Source of the DNA: Rapana venosa
Lineage: Eukaryota; Mollusca; Gastropoda; Neogastropoda; Muricidae
Length of the DNA: 64,000 nt
Reading direction: 5' to 3'
Assembly (NCBI GenBank): GCA_028751875.1
Contig: CM054144.1
Span: 21,034,052-21,098,051, forward strand
Shown: one piece after another, positions 10,606-21,420 of the stretch
How the letters are laid out: every line of letters starts with the position of its first letter
Position numbering within the stretch: position 1 is the first letter of the stretch
The notes under the pieces: generated by a model
Seen by the model: the letters and a program-made list of their open reading frames with translations, nothing else
What the model was told of the DNA's origin: nothing
Databases searched by the model: none
Position numbers and translations under genes: made by a program

Positions 10606-10876
10606 CTTTGCATGAGGTTTGTTGCTATTGTCTTTATCTTTGCATGATGTTTGTTGCTATTGTCTTTATCTTTGCATGTTTGTTGCTATTCTTTATCTTT
10701 GCATGGTGTTTGTTGCTATTGTCTTTATCTATGCATGGTGTTTGTTACTATTGTCTTTATCTATGCATGGTGTTTGTTGCTATTGTCTTTATCTATGCAT
10801 GGTGTTTGTTGCTATTGTCTTTATCTTTGCATGGTGTTTGTTGCTATTGTCTTTATCTTTGCATGATGTTTGTTGC
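10606..10876. repeat. 32-bp minisatellite, about 8 copies
   Basis: The unit is 'tgcatggtgtttgttgctat' plus 'tgtctttatctt', with gatg/gtg and atc/ttc variants and one shortened copy near 10676-10705. Because 32 is not a multiple of 3, all three frames stay open; these frames are not genes. Confidence 0.95.
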
Positions 10877-11104
10877 CATGTCTGTCCTCAGTTCTGCCCG
10901 TCTTTTTCTCTTTGGTTTGTCTGTCCTTGCTTGTGTTTGCATTTCTGTCGTTTTATTTCTTCCTATCTTTCATGGGGCTTGTATTTCAATGTTATTTCTG
11001 TCTTTCAGCTTCTTGCCCTTTTCTGTCTGCCTGTCTCGAGCATGAAAAAAGCATGGAAAATTTTAAAGACACAGTGAGATCAGAACTATAGGAACCCAGT
11101 CTGG

Positions 11105-11332
11105 ATGTTTTAAAGGCCATTTTCTCCCCACCATTTAGGTATCCGCATTCTGACTTCAGAGATGGTGTCTAAAACACACCTGTGTACATGCTGGGTTTTT
11201 TTATCTGTTCCTACTGGCACACAGTGGCCTAGTCTTCCCAAAGGTGGAACAGGTTTTTAACATGTGTGCAAGATGTTCTGCATGCGTTCGCACACAGAGC
11301 CATGGTTTATAGTCTCGTCCAAAGGATTTTGA
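11105..11332 (-). mobile_element. SINE-B, partial
   Basis: Contains 'caccatttaggtatccgcattctgacttcag', 'acacctgtgtacatg', 'caagatgttctgcatgcg' and 'tttatagtctcgtccaaagg'. The tail tip and the tRNA head are missing. Confidence 0.75.
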
Positions 11333-11464
11333 CTGACATTTTGATTTTTCCGTAAAACTGGGAAGAAAGACCTAGAACCTCACAGTTTACTTGTTGGCAG
11401 GTGAATGTGATGTGTATATATGGAAATGATGGTATTGTAATATATCTTTGAGACTACTTGAAAG

Positions 11465-11705
11465 GGCTGCACTCCGCATTTCCTATCATATGCTCTGGTA
11501 TTGGTCAGGCCTTAGAGATAACAAACACCTGCAGTGTTGGTGTAATTTAAACATTTCTTTGTATTGTATCTGTAAAGTGGTTAATGCTCAACTTTGTGGT
11601 GCCAGTCTTCCCATTAAGCCAGTAGGTTTTGCTCTAGATAGGAGTAGGCTGGAGTTTTTTAAAAAAAACAACTCAATAAATGCGCCAATTATGGGATTTT
11701 AATTC
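11465..11705 (-). mobile_element. SINE-D, diverged copy
   Basis: Shares 'aacacctgcagtgttggtg', 'agtcttcccattaa' and 'taggctggagt' in order with the copy at 85-345. The head region is eroded. Confidence 0.55.
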
Positions 11706-12579
11706 AGGAATTACCAACTATGTATCAAATTTACTGCTAATGTTATTTCTTCCTCCTATTCTAAAGTTTTCAATTTTTTTCTGTTCAACCAGGTACCATG
11801 TCAGCCAGAACAGTTCCAGTGAAATCCAAAATCAATCGGGACTGCTAAACCAGGCCATCATCTCGCCATCCACCTTTGTCTGCTACTGCTGCAGCAGTAA
11901 ACTGCCATGCACGGGTTGAACTCCTGAGCTGCTCCAGACATTGTTCCCAGCACGGCTGAAGTGAAAGAAGATGCAGCCATTGTCTCCTGAGACAGAAGGT
12001 TGGTTGAAGGAATCTGGTTTTGGTTTTATCTCATTTTATGTGTGGTTGATGTGGTTTCTCCTACAATGCGGTGCCTGTCCTGGGTTGACCCTTGTGGTTG
12101 GCCAGGGCGTTGGTACAGGGAATGACAGCAGAGTTGGTTTTATACCCTGTTTTATTCTATGTATGGTTTAGAATTTTACAAGGTGACAGCCCAACTATGG
12201 CCTATGTTGTTGGAGGGGCTGTAAATGACGGTAATATTGGATTGGATCAGAGGTAAATGTATTGTATGGCCAAGAAGACCTTCTGAACTTTTAATGTGGT
12301 GGTTAGGACTCCCTTGCTCTTAGGGGCTGTGGGACTGGAACCACCAGTGCCTCATTGTTTTTTCAGTCATTCATGAACTGGGGGGTTGCTGTGGAAGAGT
12401 GGTATGGTTAAAGACTGGTATGAAATTGTAATGTTTTGGCTGATAAAGAAAAAGATGAAATGTTATCTTCTGAATTTCTTTTTTATTCTAAGTGGTCAGA
12501 AAATTAGCTTGACTAATGAGCACAATATGTAATACGTCTTTCAAAAGTGTTTGTAAATTTTATGTTACGAAATGTTTAG
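11706..12579. other. Unique-looking sequence; possible exon-like acceptor near 11792
   Basis: A pyrimidine tract and 'accag' at about 11787-11792 precede an open run ending in TGA at 11917-11919. The only evidence is the frame itself, so I do not call a gene. Two similar 'gttttataccctgttttatt' phrases (about 12020 and 12137) hint at an old 115 bp duplication. Confidence 0.3.
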
Positions 12580-12990
12580 ATAAAATCATTTTGAAATCTT
12601 AGCAAAAGAAAAGAAAATATATTACTGTCTTTAAAGAATAATTGCACATTTATTTTGTTACATAAAGGCATCAAATCATTTTGATATTTTAGCTAATAAA
12701 GCAAAAAAAGAATCTTTACAGAATATTTGAGAATAAAATGTTTTGATTTGACAGTATTAAATCATTTTAATATTTGAGCTAATAAGAAAAAGACACACAA
12801 AGTGTAAACATATTTAAAGAATAATTATGAATTCATTCTGTTTTGAAGTAATGAGATCAAAGCATTTTTACATTTGAAGTAACAAAGCAAGAGATAAAAT
12901 GTGATAATATATTTAAAGAGCAATTGTGAAATTATTCTATTTGGAAGTGGCAAGATAAAATCATTGACATCTGAGCTAACAGAGCTGTCA
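12580..12990. repeat. Diverged tandem repeat, unit about 85-100 bp, about 4.5 copies
   Basis: The phrase 'aaatcattttgatatttgagctaataa' recurs at about 12583, 12675, 12759, 12859 and 12957. In several copies it is followed by 'tatttaaagaataatt' and 'attctgttttgaag'. Copies are only moderately similar, so this is an old array. Confidence 0.65.
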
Positions 12991-13036
12991 ACATTTTCCC
13001 TGTCACTGATGACAAGAAATTCTTAACTGCTTACAG

Positions 13037-13116
13037 GATCAACTGAACGGGAAACAAGTGCCAAAGAACACGCACGCCATTCGGCACCTCTTGCCGGTTA
13101 ACCAGTACATGATCAG
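13037..13116 (+). CDS. Candidate internal exon of an unrecognised gene
   Basis: An 80 bp segment is bounded by an acceptor (ttcttaactgcttacag) ending at 13036 and a donor (CAG|gtaaca) at 13117. It reads open in phase 0 for 26 codons plus two bases. The peptide includes 'THAIRHLLPVNQYMI', and the segment is GC-richer than the surrounding AT-rich DNA, as expected of a conserved exon. I do not recognise the protein. Its outgoing phase (two bases, AG) is compatible with the candidate terminal exon at 14407. No upstream partner was found with confidence. Confidence 0.45.
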
Positions 13117-13209
13117 GTAACATTCATGACTCAGCATTTGTCTGTGTGTCTAATTGTTTATATCATTCTAATATAAAGGAACACACCAGTTGAATCAACA
13201 CTTTAAAAA

Positions 13210-13512
13210 ACAAATTATTTTGCCATCATAGGCGACTCGAGTTGACACTAACGTTCACCGCCATAGGTGAGTTTTGTCGATGGCGCAGTCCACGTTAAAA
13301 AGGACAGGGTTTCATACAGTGACAAGGTTTCGCTCCTCAGTTGACTTGCACATGTAGCAGACATATCGTCCTTCACCCCTGAACCAGTTTTAAGTGGAAA
13401 AACCTACCGTGTTATTCTGACACAGACTGAATGCCGAGAAATCGGTAACAGTGCTGAAAAATACATGGCACTGAAGGGAGTTTTTCCGTCAGAAGGTGGT
13501 GAAAGAGTTTAA
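13210..13512. repeat. Interspersed repeat 'G', copy 1
   Basis: About 300 bp similar in order and content to 15300-15650. Shared blocks include 'acaaggtttc', 'agttgacttg', 'agcagacatatc', 'gttattctgacacaga' and 'gaaaaatacatggc'. There is no tRNA promoter or coding capacity. It is a two-copy family in this window, of unknown class. Confidence 0.75.
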
Positions 13513-14015
13513 AAGTTCATACATTTTTCTTAGATTTTTGGGGGGACATTAATTCATTAGTTCTTTGCTGTCGCTTCCAAAAGTGATGTAAATTGTATGT
13601 ATCCCTAATTCAGTTATTGTCATACACAGCAGCAGCTCTCTTGCAATGTATTCTGAGCAAAAACAGTTATAGCTCCATCTGTAGCTCTAGAATGGCACTG
13701 CATCCATGGCAAAATGAGAAATATCTTAACCTAACTCCCCATATTTCTCCATGGAAACATAAGCCACAAACATGTACACCTTCTCTCTACTTGCATGAAA
13801 ATGAGGAGACCAAATGATGCTAACAGTGTTAAAAGTTGGAAGACATCTTGAAAACATTATTCTGATCATTTAACACTTTTTACTGATGGATCAAATGGGC
13901 AAATATTTCTCTGTATTTACGGCAGAACTTTATGCAATTGTAATGGCACAGAAAAGAATTTAATTTTTGTTTGTTATAATCAATCCTGTTGGCTGTAAAA
14001 AAAAATTGACAAAGT
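13513..14015. other. No recognisable feature
   Basis: AT-rich sequence with a 74-codon open frame (13593-13817) that lacks any supporting signal. Confidence 0.45.
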
Positions 14016-14017
14016 TT

Positions 14018-14141
14018 GCCCGCCCACACACACACAAACACAACACATACCACACATCACACATACACACCACACCACACCACACACAGACACAGACATA
14101 CACACCACACATGCACCAAACCACACACTCACACACTCAGA

Positions 14142-14224
<83 letters not shown>
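14018..14224. repeat. (CA)n-type microsatellite with CCACACA variants
   Basis: Imperfect CA, CCACA and ACAGA units are followed by a long pure CA run (14145-14223). Confidence 0.95.
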
Positions 14225-14225
<1 letters not shown>

Positions 14226-14406
14226 CAAAATTTTAAAAGTCTCCATTGTCTTGCTGAGATGAGAAAATGTCCCCTTTTCTCTCTTTTTAAAATATTTACC
14301 CTTCACTTACCACTCTACTTTTTAAAAAATCTTGTTTTCTATCTTCCCAGTCCATTTTTCTGCCTTTTTTCAAGTGAGTCTGAAAGCCACTTTTTTTTCT
14401 TTTCAG

Positions 14407-14575
14407 ATGTTCTGACATTTTGAGGACATCTTTCAAGGACATCTATCATGGACACCCATCGAGAACAACAAGGAAGAGGACACCACAGTCATCACAACAC
14501 CCCAGTCACCAAGGAAGACATTGCCCATCTGCGAAGGCTTCGACCTCTCCCTGTGAAATATTTCATGACTGTTAG
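14407..14575 (+). CDS. Candidate terminal exon of an unrecognised gene
   Basis: A strong acceptor (about 25 nt of pyrimidine-rich sequence then ttttcag) ends at 14406. In the phase left by the exon at 13037-13116 (AG + A), the frame stays open for 55 codons to a TAG at 14573-14575. The peptide is basic and Ser/Thr-rich, low in complexity, and without a recognised domain. Another reading starts at an in-exon ATG (14449) and encodes about 46 residues. Phase agreement has a one-in-three chance of being accidental, so this is only a proposal. Confidence 0.33.
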
Positions 14576-15299
14576 ATATTGTTGCCTGTGAAGTACTGTA
14601 TAGAAATATATATACAAATATTGAAACAGAAACGAAAATGACAGAGAAAAAATGGTGACTAAAATGAAATCAAAAAAAGAAAAAAAATCCAGAAAAAAAA
14701 ATATCTGAAAGATAAGACGGTGCTTTACAAAATTCGTGCACATGAGGCAAAGTGGTAATATATAATTACAAAATGAAAATGTAGAATGCCTGTTCGTATC
14801 AGAGGCAATGTGGAAATAACTGGATGATTGAGACCATGTCCCCCCCCCCCCCCCCCCCACCCCAATGTGTATTTTATACTTTTTTTTTAATGAAAGAAGC
14901 AGAATGGCTGGCACTCTCAATACTGCCTGCTGTTAGTTCCCCAAGTAAAAATGACTGGTGTAATGCAACATTATTTGATGGAATTAAAATAACAAAAAAA
15001 TACCCCCCCCCCCCCAAAAAAAAAAAAAATTATTTCGTGGAATTATGTTGTTACATGGTTGATTCATTTTGAATTTGAAATGGATTTAAAGTGAATGTTT
15101 GTTGGGAGCAGTTGTAACTTGTTTTGTTTCAAGACTTCAGTTTTGTAGAAGAATTTGGAGGAGGAGAGATGAGGTGGTAAAAGATTAGTAGATCATTACC
15201 TAACTGGAAATGTGCTATGGAAAATAAAATTTCAATGCTTCCAAAGTACCACTGAGCAAGGTGACAAAATTAATGAATTGATCAGAATGAATTTTTAAC
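14576..15299. other. AT-rich sequence with poly-C tracts
   Basis: C runs lie at 14840-14862 and 15004-15015. A-rich tracts surround them. No gene or element is recognised. Confidence 0.5.
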
Positions 15300-15650
15300 T
15301 CTTAAGCCGCTACAGGCGACTTTTGTTGACAGCGCAGTTTATGTTAAAAAGAACTCTTTTTTTTGGTACAGCATACAGAAACAAGGTTTCACACCTACAG
15401 TTGACTTGTGTGCATGATAATAATAATAATATATGGAATTTATATAGCGCTGAATCTTGTAAAACACAAATCGAAGCGCTTAATGATGGCATGATAGCAG
15501 ACATATCCCCTACACCCCTCCGCCCAGTTTTCAGTGGATAACCTGACCATGTTATTCTGACACAGAGACCTACCAAGAAATCGGCAATGGCTCTGAAAAA
15601 TACATGGCGCTGAAGAGACTTCTGCAGTCAGAAACTTGCTGGTGGAAAAA
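15300..15650. repeat. Interspersed repeat 'G', copy 2, interrupted by a tail-only retroinsert
   Basis: Collinear with 13210-13512. Both copies run 'ggcgac', 'gttaaaaag', 'caaggtttc', 'gttgacttg', then 'agcagacatatc'. Copy 2 has 69 extra bases at 15420-15488 between the last two blocks. Copy 1 therefore serves as an empty-site reference for that insertion. Confidence 0.78.
15420..15488 (-). mobile_element. Tail-only retroinsert (SINE-E/LINE 3' end), 69 bp, with target duplication
   Basis: On the minus strand the insert is the terminal 'gcgcttcgatttg...acaagattcagcgctatataaattccat' segment ending in ATT units. It is flanked by the 8 bp direct repeat GCATGATA at 412-419 and 489-496 of the 15 kb block (15412-15419 and 15489-15496). 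Repeat 'G' copy 1 lacks the insert. This is a complete retroposition event carrying only the tail. Confidence 0.82.
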
Positions 15651-15654
15651 GTTG

Positions 15655-16485
15655 GGGGTTTTTAAATCGGGTAGAAAAACTGTTTCTCTTCATGCTGTGG
15701 GACAGAAAGCAGCTGGTGGATGTTTTGTGTAAGATTTTTGTTTCCTGAAATGAACATGATCAAAAGATTGAGAAAATGTTTTGTTCCTGACAGCTTCAGT
15801 TGAGATTTTGGGAAAAAAAATTGATTTTTTTGTGCGAGTGATGTTCTGTTCTGTCCTTTTCTTTTTTCTTTTTTAAAAATGATCTAATGTTGGGTTGAAG
15901 ATATTCGGATCCTGACATAACTTTCATTGGATTAAGGATTGGAAAGGATCTGTGCTTTCATCATGAAGGCTTTTTCTTTCTTTCTTATTTTTTAATGGAC
16001 ACAGTGTCAATTATTTGTTTTTCTGATTCAATGATTAGAATGATTTAATGATTGCTCCTAAAATACTATCGTGACAGGCCTTGTGGGGCTGGCAACAATG
16101 TTTTCCCAAATGCATCAGATCAAGTGAAAGAAAATACTTTTATGATAATCTACCTCTTAACACTTAAGTAATTTTCAGTTGAAAAATATCCTGGTCATGA
16201 TGACTTAAGCAAGACTGTTCATTTGATTATGGAAAATCTATGCTGTGGCTACCACTGACAATTTTTATCATTCCAATTTCTGAGACCAGTTCATATTTCA
16301 ATAGTAGTTTTTTTTTATATTAACAGAATTGGTAACATGTTTCACAGTATTGTGAACAAATCTGTGTGATAATTTGCCAGTGGTATACCATTTCTAATTG
16401 GTTTGTGGCATCAAGTCCATCAATGAAAGTTTTAGAATCAATTAAAAACCACCCTTACCCCTGCCCCCACCTCCACCCCATTCCT
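15655..16485. other. No recognisable feature
   Basis: T-rich unique-looking sequence, with no repeat core, tandem array or supported frame. Confidence 0.5.
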
Positions 16486-16486
16486 C

Positions 16487-16602
16487 GGCCAGAGCTCGGA
16501 GGTTCATCCACAGCATGATTGTTGTTGTGTAGTTGTTGACCGTTTTTACCCCCCACCATTAAGGTGGTCACATTCCGACTTTGGGAATGACGTCTGAAAT
16601 TT
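16487..16602 (-). mobile_element. SINE-B, 3' tail fragment
   Basis: Carries the SINE-B tail signature 'agagctcggaggttcatcca' and 'caccattaaggtggtcacattccgacttt'. The core and head are absent. Confidence 0.7.
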
Positions 16603-16649
16603 TAGAATCGATTTTTATGCACCACAAAGTATTAGTGTTGGTGGTTTTG

Positions 16650-16700
16650 TGTGTGTGTGTGTGCGTGCGTGCGTGCGTGTGTGTTTGTGTGTGTGTGAAG
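16650..16700. repeat. (GT)n/(GCGT)n microsatellite
   Basis: GT units with a short GCGT-type interior. Confidence 0.9.
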
Positions 16701-17684
16701 GGGATAGTACTGGGGAAGAGACATGGGGTCGGATTGGAAAGGGGCAAGGAAGGGAAAAGGGGCAGTAGGAGGGGTACAGATGCACATTTAGAGCAGTACA
16801 GATAGAAAGAGGGCTGATTGACAGTAGTTTTTTTTACATGGGGTGTCTCAGGCTTTAAAACAAAGAGATGGGAACTTTTTTTGTATGGTTTATCTCAGGC
16901 TGCTTTTGTTTGGTTGGTTTTTTTATTATATGAAATCAACTTTTTTTAAAATGGTTTATTTCAGGGTCTTTTTTTTATTTTTTAAAAGATGAAAGTAACT
17001 TGTTCTAAAATATCTTAGACCTGAAATCACTTTTATACAAAATTGAAAATTCGTGGACCCTTAAGTCCAATACCTTGGCTGTTAGGATTTGTGATTCACA
17101 CTTCAAACTCCATACTATTGCAAGCTATATATGGCCTTAGTGGTTGGTGGGCCTATAAACATTAAATTAAATCAAATTAAATTATACCATTGTGTCTATA
17201 GCTACACACCATTTGTCTATGTGCTATTGTGTCCACATGCATTCTAAATTCAGACCGACCAGCTGACAGATACCCTTACCTGGTATTAACTGTTAATACT
17301 AAACCTAACACTAACCTTTACCCTAACCCTAGCCCCACATGTGGACACAAAAGGCAGGTGGACAACGGGTATAAGCTGACACTGTGGCTGAACAGGTTTT
17401 CTTTTGTGTTGAATTGGATTGTTAGAGAATAAATAGTTAAGCACAGGGCTTCTTTACACCTCACTCTTGAAAATGAAAACAAAAAATCATATGCGAACAG
17501 TGATCAACTATATTAAAGGTACTAAAGTGTTTTGAAAATGATCATCATAATCAAATGCCAATTGTAATCATTATTTTGTTACCAAAAATCATATGCAAAC
17601 TGCGGTGAACAATATTAAATGTATCAAAATAATTTGAAAAGGATCATCATAATCAAATGCCAATTGTAATCATTCTTATTTCGT
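16701..17684. other. No recognisable feature; short telomere-like phrase
   Basis: Around 17318-17335 the text reads 'ttaccctaaccctagcccc', about two TTAGGG-type units. That is too short to call an interstitial telomeric repeat. Two similar phrases of about 45 bp ('gatcatcataatcaaatgcc' and neighbours, about 17540 and 17642) indicate a small local duplication. Confidence 0.4.
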
Positions 17685-17787
17685 TAATCAGCTAGAGCTG
17701 CGATGTTCACCAACAGTTAGATTTTGCAGACGCAACTGCTTTTGCCCACCATTAAGGTAGCAGCATTCCGACTTCAGGACTGTGGTA
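17685..17787 (-). mobile_element. SINE-B, 3' tail fragment
   Basis: 'cagctagagctgcgatgttcaccaacag' followed by 'caccattaaggtagcagcattccgacttcagg' matches the SINE-B tail. Truncated beyond that. Confidence 0.72.
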
Positions 17788-18211
17788 AGATGAAATACCA
17801 CTGCTAGGGTTGGTAGGAGGAGGGGCGTTAGAATTTTAGAGGGTGTTAGAATGTTCTGGTGTATAGGAATAGGGAAAGAGGTGTAATGACCGAGGATGGG
17901 GATGATTTCTTGTTTTAGAGATAACAAAGTATTCATATAAGTATTTTTTTAGATAGAATTCATATTTGTACTGTATGGAAATAAGGGGCAGGCAGTCAGA
18001 CTTTTGATTAGGTTCAGGGGAGGGTGTGGGCAGGGAATATTTTAGAAAAAAAAATTTTAATTTAAAAAGAGATAGTGGTTTTAGAATGCGTTATTGACTA
18101 GTCATTGGGGGAAGGTACTGGGAGACAGTGAGGATGCTTTGCAGAAAGACATTATTAAAATGGGAGGGGTAGGGTGGGGAGTTGGGGTGGGGTGTGTGTG
18201 TGTTTCAAATT

Positions 18212-18345
18212 TTCATTTTATTTTGAGGTAATGGAATAAGCACTCGTGCATTTTTTTTTACATATAGTCCCTGTGTGTATGCAGTTTTCTAAATTCCATC
18301 ATCCGTTCCCACGGGCACACAATGGCCTTCTCTTCCACATGTGTG
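18212..18345 (-). mobile_element. SINE-A, 3' fragment
   Basis: 'ttgaggtaatggaataagcac', 'agtccctgtgtgtatgcag' and 'cacacaatggcctt' are in SINE-A tail order on the minus strand. Confidence 0.75.
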
Positions 18346-18349
18346 TGTA

Positions 18350-18452
18350 TGTTCATTCATTTTATGGATGAGCATTCATGTTCCTTTTTACATCCAGTCT
18401 CCATGTACACATTTTGTACATTTTTGTCATCTGTTCTCATGGCATGTGTGTA
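18350..18452 (-). mobile_element. SINE-A, second 3' fragment, more diverged
   Basis: A second pass through the same blocks ('atgttcctttttacatccag', 'tctccatg', 'tttgtcatctgttctcatgg') lies immediately after the first. This indicates a nested or tandem pair of truncated copies. Confidence 0.5.
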
Positions 18453-20414
18453 GGAAAGATGGACTTGTGCTGGAAATCTGTGGAATGGTATGCCACAAGC
18501 ATTTCTCATCACCAGAGTAGGCTATAATTATTATTCAACTAGCACAAAAGTTAGTTACCCCTGTGTGTTGTGTCTGTGTGTGTGTGTGGCTTTTTTATGA
18601 CAGGGGCAAAATAGCACTTACTGAAACAAGAATGACTTCTCTGTGTGTGTATGGTTTAAAGAAATGTTGAATTGCTGGCTTTGCAGTTGTAACCAGTTTT
18701 GTCTTAAGAACAATGCTGTTATTTTGGAAAGGATGAATGTGGAGGAAGTATTGGAATTTTACGCCCCCCAAAATTGCGGAGCTTGATTAAAACAAAATTC
18801 TGTGTACATTTTAAAAACTTTTAAAAAATGTACAAATGTGCGTTAGAAAGGCTTTTTTTGCCTTTTGTTGACAAAATCTGGCATAATAAAACGATTTTTG
18901 CCTTTCATTTTATGTGTATAAGATTGCAGGCACCTTGTATTGGTGTGTCCTGCTACCTTATTTCTCTCTCGCCTTTTGCTTTGCCATAAGTCGGGGCATG
19001 TCCATTATCCAGGTCATAACACTCCCAGCTCATTGACAGACTGCTCCATCTGCATCTCTCCCAGCAGTCTTTGATTCCCATTGTCAGCACAACTGTATTC
19101 TCATAGCCTGTTTTATGGTGGGTTTTTTAAATCTGAAAAGTGGTGGGTTTTTTTTAAAAAAGGTGGAGCCCCCACAATGTAACTTATGAGAAAATATACA
19201 TGAACCTTAAAAATCATGGAAAAAAGACATTTTCCAAAAAAGAAAAAAAAAAGGAAAGAAGAAATGAGTAGGGGGAAAGGTTGGATCTCTTCCCCCTCCA
19301 AAAAAAATCTGGTTGTATTGGCAAGTCTAAAGGGAAAGATTTGACTTAGATCAGTGTTGATAGCTGCATGATTGATTGTCTGCTGTCTTGCATTTGTCCA
19401 ACTTTTTCACTCCATCTGTTATGTCCATCTGTGCTTCTTTTCTGCAAGTATTGAACTTCACCTCAAATGTGTATTATTCTGAAATTCCAGTGTAGCAAAT
19501 GTGACCTAATGTATTTTAGCAGATCACTGGGAGAACACAGTGTGGTACAAGGTTGTTGTTTTGTTCAGCCTTTCTTCTGGCTTTTGTGCTCTCTTGAAAC
19601 CTGGGGTGTGAAAAACGGATAATGGTTTAAAATGTGTGCAATTTTTTTTTTTTAGTGCTTGGTTGGCTGTAAACTGTGAATGTTTGCAAGCAGTTGTACT
19701 AAACACTTGGCTATGTTCATGGGATGGGGGTTTTTTGTTTTGGTTTTTTTTTTGGGGGGGGGGGTATTACTTTAAATCAATTTTCAAGTAGAAGGAAAAC
19801 GGCCCTTTTTGTTGTCGCTTGCTTTTTGTATTGAAACATTTGGCGTAACTTTCTTGAACTTAATTACCAACAGGCGATGTTGCTTTTATTCTCACTTTAA
19901 AAAAAAAGTATTCAATTTGAAGTACTGAGTGCAGAGTGAAGCAGTTTATCACCGATACCCTTGTTCTTTTTATGATTCTCTTTGAAATGTAGCATTGCCC
20001 TTTCTTGGATGAATTACATGATGCTTTTAAATTTACATGTTCAGTGATGGATCTTTTTGGTGGGACATTTGATGTTTTCAATATTTTTGGGGGGAGGCTT
20101 GTAAATTCTCTGCTTTATCTGGGCAGTTGTGTAATTGGTTTATGTGCGTGTAACTATTTCAAGGAATGTCCAATTTTTCACCATCAAATGAGGGATAATG
20201 TTTAGGTGTAGCTTGTTGCCTGTATTTATTCTTGATCATAACATCCTGAAGGACATGGCTTAAATGATGTCTTCAACATGTCTTCTTTATGTGAAAATTT
20301 TAGACTGTGGTTTTGCATGGTAGACTTCAGGTTATGCAGTTAAAGCCCTCCACTTTGTTTGCTTCCTCCTTCACCCTATTTCCATTATTCCAGGGTCAAT
20401 GTTATCTTTATTAT
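18453..20414. other. Long quiet stretch, T-rich
   Basis: I see only T- and G-homopolymer patches (for example 19730-19768), with no SINE core, tandem array or supported gene. Short open frames here have no splice or motif support. Confidence 0.5.
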
Positions 20415-20500
20415 TATATAATAATAATAATGTATGGAATTTATATAGCGCTGAATCTTGTAAAGCAACAAATCAAAGCGCTCAGATGACTTTTTTTTAA
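20415..20500 (-). mobile_element. Tail-only insert (SINE-E 3' end)
   Basis: AAT units, then 'gtatggaatttatatagcgc', then 'tgaatcttgtaaagcaac', then 'aaatcaaagcgctcagatgac' and a T run. The sequence includes 'cagatgac', which in SINE-E at 56020-56030 lies just upstream of the tail. This copy is therefore a 5'-truncated SINE-E rather than a LINE end. Confidence 0.78.
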
Positions 20501-20931
20501 TGCGTGTGTATGCGGGTTTTTTGGGGGGGTTTTTTGTTTGTTTTTTTAAATGTGCATTATTTTAAAATGTATTGCACTTGAAGCTGCTTTTCAATTGCAT
20601 TTACTCCAGTGAAAGGGTGAATTGGAAACCCCATTTGCCAGTGGCATGTGAAGCTTTTATTTTGGATTGCAAGTATACCAGTCGTATCCTTGCTATGGTG
20701 GTACATTTCATTAAAAAAAACCCACCCCAAAACTTTTATTGCCCTGAACCCTGTTAAACTTGTTCTAGGATCCCAACTGGAAATGGGCTTTATGACCCAG
20801 TTTGATTACTGTTACAGGTGATGATCAAATCCAATTGCTCATCTGAATGAGTGGAGAAAATTGTTGCTTAAAGGATCGACAAATGTTTAACTGTAATCAG
20901 TATTGATTTTGTTTGTTTTCTGTACAATACT

Positions 20932-21312
20932 GATATATTTATATTGTTTTAAGTACAAAACTGATATATTTATATTTTCTGTACAAAACTGATATATTTA
21001 CACATTGTTTTCTGTACAAAACTGATATATTTACACATTGTTTTCTGTACATATCTGATATATTTACACATTGTTTTCTGTACATATCTAATATATTTAC
21101 ACATTGTTTTCTGTACATATCTGATATATTTACACATTGTTTTCTGTACATATCTGATATATTTACACATTGTTTTCTGTACATATCTAATATATTTACA
21201 CATTGTTTTCTGTACATATCTGATATATTTACACATTGTTTTCTGTACATATCTGATATATTTACACATTGTTTTCTGTACTTATCTGATAAATTTGTAC
21301 ATCGTTTTATGA
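20932..21312. repeat. 33-bp minisatellite, about 11 copies, with a three-unit higher-order pattern
   Basis: The unit is 'tgatatatttacacattgtt' plus 'ttctgtacatatc'. Single-base variants (ctgat versus ctaat) recur every third unit in the middle of the array. Since 33 is a multiple of 3, the minus strand stays open for 152 codons (20939-21397) with an 11-residue repeat (MYRKQCVNISD type). I read this as a consequence of the array rather than a gene. Confidence 0.93.
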
Positions 21313-21420
21313 AATGGTGAGCACACACCACTGGCTCTTGACTACCCAACTGACTTTTCCTGAGAAAGACAAGCTTTCCATGGTTGCTATAAACCACAGC
21401 TGCAGTGACCTAACTGAAAG

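Noticed and set aside
10608..11077. 145-152 codon hydrophobic frames
   Set aside because: The 32-bp repeat gives the same peptide in every frame, so there is no evidence of selection on one frame.
11792..11919. Possible terminal exon ending in TGA
   Set aside because: It cannot be joined in frame to the candidate exon at 13037, and it has no recognisable domain.
17318..17335. Telomere-like CCCTAA units
   Set aside because: Only about two units; too short to be an interstitial telomeric repeat.
20939..21397. 152-codon frame with 11-residue repeats
   Set aside because: It is explained by the 33-bp minisatellite, with no upstream coding sequence, splice context or known repeat-protein family.
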